Source: Oleispirillum sp965228165
Lineage (GTDB): Bacteria; Pseudomonadota; Alphaproteobacteria; Rhodospirillales; Rhodospirillaceae
NCBI GenBank assembly: GCA_965228165.1
Contig: CBDDHB010000003.1
Span: forward strand, 1,550,001 to 1,614,000
DNA: 64,000 bases
Direction: 5' to 3'
The number at the start of each line of letters is the position of its first letter. Positions within the stretch are counted from its first letter, which is position 1. The position numbers and the translations under genes are program-made. A model generated the notes under the pieces. It did not search any database, was not told where the DNA came from, and saw nothing but the letters and a program-made list of their open reading frames with translations. Below, piece after piece: positions 34,604 through 41,834 of this stretch.

Positions 34604-35607
34604 CGCAACAGACCCAATGCGCGCCCGACCTCGGCGAAGGCGTCGGCGGCGAAGGCCAGGTCCGCCGCCTCGTGGGCGCGGGTGACGGTCAGCCGCAGGC
34701 GCGCGGTGCCCGGCGGCACCGTCGGCGGCCGGATCGCGCCGCAGAGGATGCGCCGCTCGGCCAGACGCGCCGAAAAGTCGAGGGCGGCGTGGTTGTCGCC
34801 CACCATCACCGGCAGAATCGGCGACGCGAAGGGCGGCATGGCGAAGCCCGCCTCGGCCAGAAGGGCGTGCATGTGGCGCGCCCGGTCCATCAGGTCGTCG
34901 CCCAGGGCTCCCCGCGCTTCGACGAACAGGTCGAGGGCGGCGTGCGAGGCGGCGATGACGGCGGGCGGCAGGCCGGTGGAATAGATGAAGCTGCGGGCGC
35001 GGTTGACGATCAGCAGCGCGCCGTGGCGTTGGGCGATCTCGGCGACCTCCGCCAGCGGCGCGACGTCGCCGTCCATCGAGAACACCGAATCGGTGATCAC
35101 CAGACGGGTCTCGCCCTCCGCCGCCGGGTGCTTGTTCAGCAGCTCGTCCAGGTGGGCGGTGTCGTTGTGGCGATAGCGGTGCCACTTCACCCCCGCCATC
35201 AGCGCGCCGTCGATCAGGCTGGCGTGGTTCAGGCGGTCGCAGAAAATGGTGGCGCGATCCCCGGCCAGGGCCGGGATCACGCCGAGGTTGGTGAGGAAGC
35301 CGCTGCCGAAGATCAGCGCCGCCTCCATGCCGGTGAAGGCGGCAAGCGCGGTTTCCAGGGACTCGTGAACCGCCAGATGGCCGCTGGTCAGGCGCGACCC
35401 GGCGGCGGAGCAGCCAAGATCCTCGACGGCGCGGATCGCCGCCGCCTTCAGCGCCGGATGATGCGCGAGGTCGAGATAGTCGTTGGAGGAAAAGTTCAGC
35501 CAGGTCTCTCCGTTCAGGAGAAACCGGCCGCGATTTTCCGGCAACGTCTTCAGCCCGCGCAACAGGCCGCGCCGTTTCAGATCCTCGAGTGCCTGGTCCG
35601 GGGTCAT
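34600..35607 (-). CDS. bioF: 8-amino-7-oxononanoate synthase BioF with active-site deletion
   Basis: Clearly BioF at both ends: LNFSSNDYLDLAHHP near residue 36, GSRLTSGHLAVHE near 70, DRLNHASLIDG near 122, DSVFSMDGDVAPLAE near 172, and IRPPTVPPGTARLRL near 300. The product is 335 residues against about 385. After HGALLIV near 195 it continues directly with NRARSFIYSTG. About 45-53 residues are absent, exactly those carrying the PLP aspartate (DEAH/DDAH) and the Schiff-base lysine. The frame is kept. As read the enzyme cannot bind PLP covalently, so KAPA synthesis would fail unless another copy exists. An in-frame TTG at 35622 is an alternative start. Confidence 0.88.
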   Translation of the reverse strand: MTPDQALEDLKRRGLLRGLKTLPENRGRFLLNGETWLNFSSNDYLDLAHHPALKAAAIRAVEDLGCSAAGSRLTSGHLAVHESLETALAAFTGMEAALIFGSGFLTNLGVIPALAGDRATIFCDRLNHASLIDGALMAGVKWHRYRHNDTAHLDELLNKHPAAEGETRLVITDSVFSMDGDVAPLAEVAEIAQRHGALLIVNRARSFIYSTGLPPAVIAASHAALDLFVEARGALGDDLMDRARHMHALLAEAGFAMPPFASPILPVMVGDNHAALDFSARLAERRILCGAIRPPTVPPGTARLRLTVTRAHEAADLAFAADAFAEVGRALGLLR

Positions 35608-35628
35608 CGCCGTTCGTCCCAATCCGCT

Positions 35629-36639
35629 TCAGGCGGCCGCGGTGCTGGTCGAATCCTCGGAGGCGGACTCGATTTCCATTTCGAAGCCCAGGTCCGCGAT
35701 CATCTGGATCGCCGCCGGGGTTTCCTGGCCGTCGCAGGTGAGGTAGCCCTCGACGAAGATCGAGTTCGCGGCGTACATCGACATCGGTTGCAGGGCGCGC
35801 AGGTGGTGTTCCCGGCCGCCCGCCACCCGCAGGTCCACGTCCGGGTGCATGAAGCGCATCAGGGACAGCGCCTTCAGGCACTTGCGCGGAGTCAGGTTGG
35901 GGGTCATCTCGCCGAACGGCGTGCCCTCGACCGGGATCAGGAAGTTCAAGGGAATCGACTGCGGCCCGATGACCCGCAAGGCGTCGAACATGTCGAAGAT
36001 GTCGTCGTCGGTTTCGCCCTGGCCGATGATGCCGCCGGAGCAGATGTCCAGGCCCGCTTCCTTGGCGGTCATCAGGTTTTTCACGCGGTCGGCATAGGTG
36101 TGCGAGGTGCAGATGCTGGGATAGTAGCGTTCGCTGGTGTTGAGGTTGTGGTTGATCCGGTCCAGCCCCGCGTCCTTCAGCTTCTTCGCCTGTTCCAGGG
36201 AGAGGAAGCCGATCGACAGGCAAAGCTCGATCTGGCTTTCCGCCTTGATCGAACGGACCATGTCGGCCAGGTTGTCGATCTCGCGGTCGGTCGGCTGGCC
36301 GCCGGAGAGGGCCATGCAATAGCGCTTGGCGTCCATGGCGGTGGCGCGCTTCGCCTCGTCCTTCGCCTTTTCCTTCTGCCACAGGCCGTACTTGTCGATC
36401 GGCGCCTTGGAGACCCGCGACTGCGAACAATAGTGGCAGTCCTCGCCGCACAGGCCGCTCTTGATGTTGCTCAGCAGCTGCACGTGGACGCGATTGCCGC
36501 GGAAGTGGCGGCGCACCCGATAGGCGGCGGCCAGCATATCCATCACGTCGGTATCCGGAGCGCCAAGAATGGCGAGAGCCTGCTCGCGGCTGAGCGGCTG
36601 CTTCGCGATCGCCTGATCGGCGACGGCCTGGTAGTTCAT
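35629..36639 (-). CDS. bioB: Biotin synthase (radical SAM)
   Basis: A 336-residue radical SAM enzyme that inserts sulfur into dethiobiotin. The cluster motif CXXXCXXC is in GLCGEDCHYCSQS near residues 60-72; YCMALSGG is near 109, HNLNTSERYYP near 163 and FLIPVEGTPF near 238. It appears complete. It is the first gene of bioB-bioF-bioH-bioC-bioD-bioA. The 262 bases upstream separate it from the divergent DUF1285 gene and must hold the promoter, but I see no clear BioR or BirA operator there. Each BioB turnover makes 5'-deoxyadenosine, which the mtnP-mtnA-ald2 genes of this window may recycle. Confidence 0.96.
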   Translation of the reverse strand: MNYQAVADQAIAKQPLSREQALAILGAPDTDVMDMLAAAYRVRRHFRGNRVHVQLLSNIKSGLCGEDCHYCSQSRVSKAPIDKYGLWQKEKAKDEAKRATAMDAKRYCMALSGGQPTDREIDNLADMVRSIKAESQIELCLSIGFLSLEQAKKLKDAGLDRINHNLNTSERYYPSICTSHTYADRVKNLMTAKEAGLDICSGGIIGQGETDDDIFDMFDALRVIGPQSIPLNFLIPVEGTPFGEMTPNLTPRKCLKALSLMRFMHPDVDLRVAGGREHHLRALQPMSMYAANSIFVEGYLTCDGQETPAAIQMIADLGFEMEIESASEDSTSTAAA

Positions 36640-36901
36640 GGAGGTTCCCCTTCCGTCCATTTTGGAAAATGCTGGGGACCATAACCGCCAATCGTCCGCC
36701 TGTCCAGAAAGGTCGCGCCGCAAGCGGCGGCGGGGCTTGCCCCGTCCGGACGGGGGAGGCATGGTATCGAACCGTGGCGCTGCGGACGATCGGGAAAAAT
36801 CCGCCCGGACGAACGGCATCGGGTCGGCGGGGCTTTGCGGGGCGGCGGCGATGCCCATATATCGCCTGAAGGGTCGTGAAACGGCGAATCGCGGAAAGGG
36901 C

Positions 36902-37462
36902 ATGGGTGCGATGGCGTGGTCGGTGGTCTCGGTGCCGGAACGGGGGGAGGCGGGTGCGGCGATGGCCGCGAAGGTGCCGCATTCCCGGGGGCAGGGGTTG
37001 CGCATCGACCGCCGCGGCGCTTGGTTCTTCGACGGACAGCCCTTCGCCCGCAAGGAGATGATCTGCCTGTTGGCCTCCTGCCTGCGCCGCGCCGAGGACG
37101 GCGGCTACGAGGTCGTGCTGCCGTGCGAACCCGAACCGTTGCCGGTGGAGGTCGAGGACGCGCCCTTTCTGGCGGTCGAAGCCTTCCGCTCCGGCGCGGG
37201 GGAAAGGCAGGTCTTGAGCTTCCGCACCAACGTCGATCGCATCGTCACCCTGGATGCGGATCATCCCCTGGTGCTGGTCGCGGACGCCGAGACCGGCGAG
37301 CCGATTCCGTATATCATGTTGGACGACGGGATTCCGGCGCGGCTGTCGCGTCCGGTGTATTACGAACTCGCGGCTTTGGGCGAGACCCGGGTTCGCGACG
37401 GAAAGGAAGTGGTCGGTCTATGGAGCAGTCGGCGGTTCTTTGTCCTCGGCGGGACCGATTAG
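36902..37462 (+). CDS. DUF1285 family protein
   Basis: A 186-residue cytoplasmic protein of the DUF1285 family, recognised by RIDRRGAWFFDGQPFARKEM near 36 and the C-terminal IMLDDGIPARLSRPVYYEL near 145. The structure known for the family is a two-domain fold of unknown function. GGAAAGGGC precedes the ATG at 36902; a second ATG nine bases on is possible. The next gene starts inside its last 43 bases, which is a common arrangement for this family with a Nudix hydrolase and a CCA-adding enzyme downstream. Confidence 0.82.
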   Translation: MGAMAWSVVSVPERGEAGAAMAAKVPHSRGQGLRIDRRGAWFFDGQPFARKEMICLLASCLRRAEDGGYEVVLPCEPEPLPVEVEDAPFLAVEAFRSGAGERQVLSFRTNVDRIVTLDADHPLVLVADAETGEPIPYIMLDDGIPARLSRPVYYELAALGETRVRDGKEVVGLWSSRRFFVLGGTD

Positions 37463-38115
37463 CCGGTCTCACGGTTTCCCGTATCGCGGCGCGTCTGGCG
37501 GAACTGGGTCCACGACCGACCCTTTCCGACCTTGGCATTTCCGCGTCCCTCAACCAGGGGTGCGATATCCTGTCCGCGACGCCGGGGCGCGAGGCCTGGC
37601 GCCCGCGCCTGGAAAAGACCCGTCCCGCCGGGGTGCTGATCCCTCTGGTCGAACGGCCCGAGGGGGTGACCCTGCTGTTGACCAAACGCACCGATCATCT
37701 GCACCACCACGCCGGGCAGATCTCGTTCCCCGGTGGACGGATGGAAGAGAGCGACGATAGCATCGAGGCCACCGCGCTGCGCGAAACCACCAAGGAAATC
37801 GGCCTCGACCCGGCGCGGGTGCGGATCATCGGCACCCTGCCGCAGTACGTGACGCTGACCGCCTATGCGATCACTCCGGTGGTCGGCGTCGTCGCCACGC
37901 CGTTCGCACTGTCAGCCGATCCCTTCGAGGTCGCCGATATCTTCGAAGCGCCGCTTGCCCATCTGCTCGACCCGGCGCAGCACCAGCGCCACTTCCGCGA
38001 GGAAAACGGCGTGCGGCGCGGCTATTACGGCATCCCCTTCGGCGAACGCTTCATCTGGGGGGCGACGGCGGGAATTCTGGTCAACTTCTCCCGCCTTTTG
38101 GCCGCCGATGATTAA
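37420..38115 (+). CDS. Nudix hydrolase, CoA pyrophosphatase-like, with altered Nudix box
   Basis: A 231-residue member of the NudL/CoAse group. The segment LLLTKRTDHLHHHAGQISFP near 87 is the CoAse signature, followed by the Nudix box starting GGRMEESDD. The box ends RETTKEIGL where the consensus is REUXEEXGU, so one of the paired metal-binding glutamates is lysine. That may lower or abolish activity. The family cleaves CoA and its derivatives to 3',5'-ADP and phosphopantetheine. The start overlaps the DUF1285 gene by 43 bases. The stop overlaps the next ATG by 8 bases. Confidence 0.85.
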   Translation: MEQSAVLCPRRDRLAGLTVSRIAARLAELGPRPTLSDLGISASLNQGCDILSATPGREAWRPRLEKTRPAGVLIPLVERPEGVTLLLTKRTDHLHHHAGQISFPGGRMEESDDSIEATALRETTKEIGLDPARVRIIGTLPQYVTLTAYAITPVVGVVATPFALSADPFEVADIFEAPLAHLLDPAQHQRHFREENGVRRGYYGIPFGERFIWGATAGILVNFSRLLAADD

Positions 38116-38374
38116 CCCCGTCCTCCGCTATCTGCTGCCCTTTCTGGCCCCCTTCATCGCCTACTTCACCTGGGTATGGCTGATGAAGCGCTTCGGCGCG
38201 GAACGGGACTGGAAACACCCCTGGCACTGGCTGTTCATCGCCGGAACCGCGTGTCTGGTGGCGGTTCTGGGGTATTTCGCGATCGAGGGCGGGGCGCCCG
38301 CCGGATCGATCTATGTGCCGCCGGAGTTCAAGGACGGGCGGATCGTGCCGGGTCACCATCTGCCGCCGAAATAA
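38108..38374 (+). CDS. Small membrane protein, DUF6111 family
   Basis: An 88-residue protein with two predicted membrane helices, about residues 5-25 (VLRYLLPFLAPFIAYFTWVW) and 42-60 (LFIAGTACLVAVLGYFAI), and a hydrophilic end SIYVPPEFKDGRIVPGH. This pattern, between a CoAse-type Nudix gene and a CCA-adding enzyme gene, is that of the alphaproteobacterial DUF6111 proteins. Its function is not known. It overlaps the Nudix gene by 8 bases. Confidence 0.78.
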   Translation: MINPVLRYLLPFLAPFIAYFTWVWLMKRFGAERDWKHPWHWLFIAGTACLVAVLGYFAIEGGAPAGSIYVPPEFKDGRIVPGHHLPPK

Positions 38375-38417
38375 GAAATTTTGCGAGGGATCTTCCCTCC
38401 GGGGGATTTCCACCCTC

Positions 38418-38484
38418 AAATCGCCCCACCGGGGCGATTTGTCCCCTGCGGGGGACCGGGGTTCCAATCCCCTCGCGCACCCCA
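38418..38484 (+). other. Hairpin-rich intergenic stretch with a tRNA T-arm-like element
   Basis: AAATCGCCCC (38418-38427) pairs perfectly with GGGGCGATTT (38431-38440). GTCCCC pairs with GGGGAC at 38441-38456. Then GGGG-TTCCAAT-CCCC (38458-38472) looks like a tRNA T-arm and is followed by an end reading TCGCGCACCCCA. No complete cloverleaf can be drawn upstream, so this is not called as a tRNA; a remnant or structured untranslated region is possible. Confidence 0.4.
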
Positions 38485-38577
38485 TTTCCAGATTTTTGCG
38501 CGCAGCGCGATAATGTCGTCACCGGGCAACGTGACGACCGATTGCCGCTGACGCGGCGAAAAAAGAGTTGAGGGAGG

Positions 38578-38615
38578 CGTGGAGGGTCTGCGACCCTCCA
38601 CGAAGGTTTGGTTTT
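38578..38615 (+). terminator. Strong hairpin with T-rich tail upstream of the CCA-adding enzyme gene
   Basis: CGTGGAGGGTC (38578-38588) and GACCCTCCACG (38592-38602) are perfect complements with a 3-base loop, followed by a T-rich segment ending TTTTTC. It would end transcription of the DUF1285-Nudix-DUF6111 unit just before the next gene. Confidence 0.65.
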
Positions 38616-38621
38616 TCAGAT

Positions 38622-39941
38622 ATGGAGGAGCGCGCTGTGGAAGCGGTCGGCCAGTTGTCGCCGCAGGATTGGCTTGTCCATCCCGACACCCGCGCGGTGA
38701 TCGCCGCGCTGTCGGCGGAGGGGGCGACGGCGCGTTTCGCCGGGGGCTGCGTTCGCGACGCGCTTCTCGGCCTGCCCATCCACGACATCGACATCGCGGT
38801 CGATCGTCCGCCGCAAGAGGCGACGCGCCTGTTGGAGAACGCGGGCATCCGCGTTCTTCCCACCGGCATCGGCCACGGCACGGTGACCGCGCTGACGCCA
38901 TCGCGCGCCTTCGAGATCACCAGCCTGCGCCGCGACGTCGAAACCGACGGACGCCACGCGGTGGTCGCCTTCACCGACGACTGGGCGGCCGACGCGGCGC
39001 GGCGCGATCTGACCATCAACGCGCTGTACGCCGATGCGGACGGCGCGGTCTATGACCCCGTCAATGGTCTGGCCGACCTGGGGGCGCGGCGGGTGCGTTT
39101 CGTCGGCGGCGCGGAAAGCCGGATCGCCGAGGACGCGCTGCGCATTCTGCGGTTCTTCCGCTTTTTCGGGCGGTTCGGCGCGCCGCCCGCCGACGCGGCG
39201 GCGCTGGCCGCCTGCCGCAGGCTGGCCCCGCTTCTCGCCGATTTGTCGGCGGAGCGCGTTCAGGCCGAGATGCTGGCGATCCTGGGAGGCCCGGATCCCG
39301 GCGGGGTCGTCCTGCTGATGCGCGGCGAGGGGGTGACCACCTGGCTGCTTCCCGAACCGCTGGCGGCGGGGCGGCTGCGCCTGCTCGCCTGGCTGGAGAC
39401 GCGGGGAATCCGGGCCGAGGGCGTCGCCGCCGATCCCCTGCGACGGCTGGCGGCGGTGATCGCCACCGGCGACGCGGCGGCGGACGAGGGGCGGGCGGCG
39501 GCGCTGGCGGATGCCTGGCGGCTGTCCAACGCGATGCGCGACCGTCTGATCGGGATGTTGCGGCCGGTCGCGGAAGGCCCTCTTTCGGTGGACACTCCGC
39601 CTGCCGTGGCGCGGCGCGTCCTTTATCGCGTCGGGGCGGCGAGCTACCGCGACCGGGTTCTGCTGGCCTGGGCCGACCATCGCGATCGTTTCGGCGCGCG
39701 CGGGCCGCTGCCCGGGGCCTGCGGCACCGCCGCCTGGGAGATCCTTCTGCATCTGCCGGAAACCCATCCGGTGCCGGAGTTCCCGCTGCGCGGCGCCGAT
39801 CTTTTGCAACGCGGCTGGACGGCGGGCCCGGCCCTGGGGGAGGCGTTGCGCCGCCTGGAGTCGGAGTGGGCGGAGGGCGGTTTCGCCGCCGATCGCGACG
39901 ATCTGCTCGCCGGTTTGGCGGCGGAACCGCGCGACGGGTGA
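38622..39941 (+). CDS. CCA tRNA nucleotidyltransferase / poly(A) polymerase family protein
   Basis: A 439-residue class II nucleotidyltransferase. The catalytic head carries FAGGCVRDALLGLPIHDIDI near 46-66, with the DXD metal pair, and the RRDLTINAL motif near 127. DPVNGLADLGARRVRFV near 147 and EDALRILRFFRF near 172 complete the domain. It is expected to add or repair the 3' CCA of tRNAs; some relatives only polyadenylate RNA. The ATG at 38622 was chosen because the frame upstream is occupied by a terminator-like hairpin. It appears complete. Confidence 0.92.
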   Translation: MEERAVEAVGQLSPQDWLVHPDTRAVIAALSAEGATARFAGGCVRDALLGLPIHDIDIAVDRPPQEATRLLENAGIRVLPTGIGHGTVTALTPSRAFEITSLRRDVETDGRHAVVAFTDDWAADAARRDLTINALYADADGAVYDPVNGLADLGARRVRFVGGAESRIAEDALRILRFFRFFGRFGAPPADAAALAACRRLAPLLADLSAERVQAEMLAILGGPDPGGVVLLMRGEGVTTWLLPEPLAAGRLRLLAWLETRGIRAEGVAADPLRRLAAVIATGDAAADEGRAAALADAWRLSNAMRDRLIGMLRPVAEGPLSVDTPPAVARRVLYRVGAASYRDRVLLAWADHRDRFGARGPLPGACGTAAWEILLHLPETHPVPEFPLRGADLLQRGWTAGPALGEALRRLESEWAEGGFAADRDDLLAGLAAEPRDG

Positions 39942-40008
39942 CGCAGGTCACTTTCCGACGACGGGAAATTGCCCTACCACTGATGGACCCCAACCGGAGA
40001 CATCGGGC

Positions 40009-40689
40009 GTGGCCAAACATTCGGTCTGCTTCGTCGGCGACGAGATGATGCTGGGATTGCGCGATCCCGACGGCTTCGGCTGGCCGCACCGCCTGACGCG
40101 ACGGGAACGCGACGCCGGTCATGCCCTGGTTCCCTACGTTCTGGCGGTGGAGGGCAACACCACCGCCGACATCGCCCGCCGCTGGCGGAGCGAGGCGGAG
40201 GCGCGGCTCTCCGGCTTGCCGATGTCGGCTCTGGTCTTCTGCTTCGGGCTGAACGATCAGGCGGCGGGCGGCGACGGGGTGCGGGTGTTCCTGCCCGAGA
40301 CGCTTTACCTGGCCGAGTGCGTGATTTCCGAGGCGGCCTCCTGGCGCGCCGTGTTCTGGATCGGGCCGCCGCCGGTGCGGGGCGGCGGCGCCTCGCTGTC
40401 CGGGCGGCTGGGGCATTCCCTGTTCTACGACCCGGTGCGGGTGCGGGGATTGACCCAGGGCTTCGCCGCGATCGCGGCGCGTTGCGGCGTCGCCTTTTTC
40501 GACCTCTGCGCGGCGCTGGAGGGGTCGTCCCGTTACGGCAAGGCGCTGCGCGCCGGCAACGGCATCGTCCCCGCCGCCGACGGCCAGGCGGCGATCGCCG
40601 AAAGTCTTGCCGGGTGGTCGGCTTGGCGCGATTGGCTGGACAAGGGGGCGTCTCCCAACCTGTGTTTCGCCCCGGCGCGGACGCACTGA
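40009..40689 (+). CDS. SGNH/GDSL-like hydrolase fold protein with atypical catalytic residues
   Basis: A 226-residue protein with the block order of SGNH hydrolases. Block I reads FVGDEMMLGLRDP, with glutamate where the catalytic serine of GDS normally lies. Block III FGLNDQ near 80 retains asparagine. The C-terminal block reads NGIVPAADGQ where DGXHP would hold the catalytic histidine, so that residue is also missing. It may act on a different chemistry or only bind a ligand. No signal peptide is seen. It follows the CCA-adding enzyme gene after 67 bases. Confidence 0.75.
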   Translation: MAKHSVCFVGDEMMLGLRDPDGFGWPHRLTRRERDAGHALVPYVLAVEGNTTADIARRWRSEAEARLSGLPMSALVFCFGLNDQAAGGDGVRVFLPETLYLAECVISEAASWRAVFWIGPPPVRGGGASLSGRLGHSLFYDPVRVRGLTQGFAAIAARCGVAFFDLCAALEGSSRYGKALRAGNGIVPAADGQAAIAESLAGWSAWRDWLDKGASPNLCFAPARTH

Positions 40690-40692
40690 CCC

Positions 40693-41148
40693 CTATCGCT
40701 TCGGAAACCCGTGCGTCTGGCGCAGGCCCTCGGCGAGGGCGATGGCGGCGGTCTGCGCGACGTTGAGCGACCGCGCCACGGCGCGGATCGGCACCGCGAC
40801 GCGGGCGTCGGCGGCGGCATGCACTTCGTCCGGAACCCCCGCGCTTTCCCGCCCGAGCAGCAGTACGTCGGCGGTGGAAAAGGCGAACTCCGGCAGCGGC
40901 GTCGCCCCCCGGGTGGTCAGCAGCACCAGGCGCGCCGCGCCCCGGTTCTCCAGGAAGGACTCCCACGAGGTGTGGCGCGCGATCTCGGCATGGGCCAGGT
41001 AATCCATGCCCACCCGCTTCAGGCGCTTGTCGTCCCAGACGAACCCCAGCGGGCCGATGACGTCGAGCGGCACGCCGAAGCAGGCGCACAGCCGGACCAC
41101 GGCGGCGGCGTTCTGCGGAATGTCGGGCTGGAAGAGGGCGATGCGCAT
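40693..41148 (-). CDS. trmL: tRNA (cytidine(34)-2'-O)-methyltransferase
   Basis: A 151-residue SPOUT methyltransferase that methylates the 2'-hydroxyl of the wobble cytidine or uridine in leucine tRNAs. The knot elements are LGRESAGVPDEVH near 96 and IRAVARSLNVAQTAAIALAE near 120. Near the N-terminus PDIPQNAAAVVRL stands where PQNTGN is usual. The ATG at 41148 was chosen because it gives the family N-terminus MRIALFQPDIP. It is divergent from petA and convergent with the SGNH-like gene. Confidence 0.92.
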   Translation of the reverse strand: MRIALFQPDIPQNAAAVVRLCACFGVPLDVIGPLGFVWDDKRLKRVGMDYLAHAEIARHTSWESFLENRGAARLVLLTTRGATPLPEFAFSTADVLLLGRESAGVPDEVHAAADARVAVPIRAVARSLNVAQTAAIALAEGLRQTHGFPKR

Positions 41149-41282
41149 GGTGCGGGAACCTTTTGAAGCCTCCGGCGAATCGGGGTATTTTTTCAAGACC
41201 CCGCCTAGGAAAGGGCGTAGCCAATTCCCAGGTGTTTCACAAGCGCCGCGCAGGCGGTATGGCGAGCGGGGGGGGGTCGGGT

Positions 41283-41813
41283 ATGGCCGAAAACACGATC
41301 AAGGGTGCGACGCGCCGGGATTTCCTGTTTCACGCCGCGACCGCGGTGGGGGTGGCGGGGGCGGCGGTGGCGGTCTGGCCGTTCATCGACAGTCTTAATC
41401 CCGCCGCCGATACCCGCGCGCTCTCCACCGTCGAGGTGGATCTGGCGCCGATCGCGGTGGGCCAGGCGATCACCGTCAAGTGGCGCGGCAAGCCGGTGTT
41501 CATCCGCCGTCGCGGCGAGGCCGAGATCGCCGCCGCCGCCGTGCCGCTGGCCGATCTGCGCGATCCGCAGACCGACGCGGCGCGCGTCGTCCGCCCCGAA
41601 TGGCTGATCATGGTCGGCGTTTGCACCCACCTGGGCTGCGTGCCCTTGGGGCAGAAGCCCGCCGACCCCAGAGGCGAGTTCGGCGGCTGGTTCTGTCCCT
41701 GCCACGGCTCGCACTACGATACCTCGGGGCGCATCCGCAAGGGCCCGGCGCCCGCCAATCTGGCGGTGCCGGAATACGCCTTTCTGAGCGATACCCTGGT
41801 TCGAATCGGATAA
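41283..41813 (+). CDS. petA: Ubiquinol-cytochrome c reductase iron-sulfur (Rieske) subunit
   Basis: A 176-residue Rieske protein of the bc1 complex. The twin-arginine motif RRDFL is near residue 12, followed by a membrane anchor at about 18-40. The [2Fe-2S] cluster is held by CTHLGC near 112 and CPCHGSHYD near 135, each giving one Cys and one His ligand. It moves electrons from ubiquinol to cytochrome c1 at the periplasmic side. An upstream in-frame ATG at 41259 exists; 41283 was preferred because a G-rich ribosome site precedes it. Petb-petC follows 21 bases later. Confidence 0.95.
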   Translation: MAENTIKGATRRDFLFHAATAVGVAGAAVAVWPFIDSLNPAADTRALSTVEVDLAPIAVGQAITVKWRGKPVFIRRRGEAEIAAAAVPLADLRDPQTDAARVVRPEWLIMVGVCTHLGCVPLGQKPADPRGEFGGWFCPCHGSHYDTSGRIRKGPAPANLAVPEYAFLSDTLVRIG

Positions 41814-41834
41814 TCGGCGGGAGATGACCGAGAG

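Noticed and set aside
33817..36684. A 955-codon plus-strand open frame opposite the biotin operon
   Set aside because: Shadow of bioC to bioB; no domain and no ribosome site.
38458..38484. A complete tRNA gene
   Set aside because: Only a T-arm-like part and a CCA-like end are visible; no matching acceptor, D-arm or anticodon arm could be drawn.
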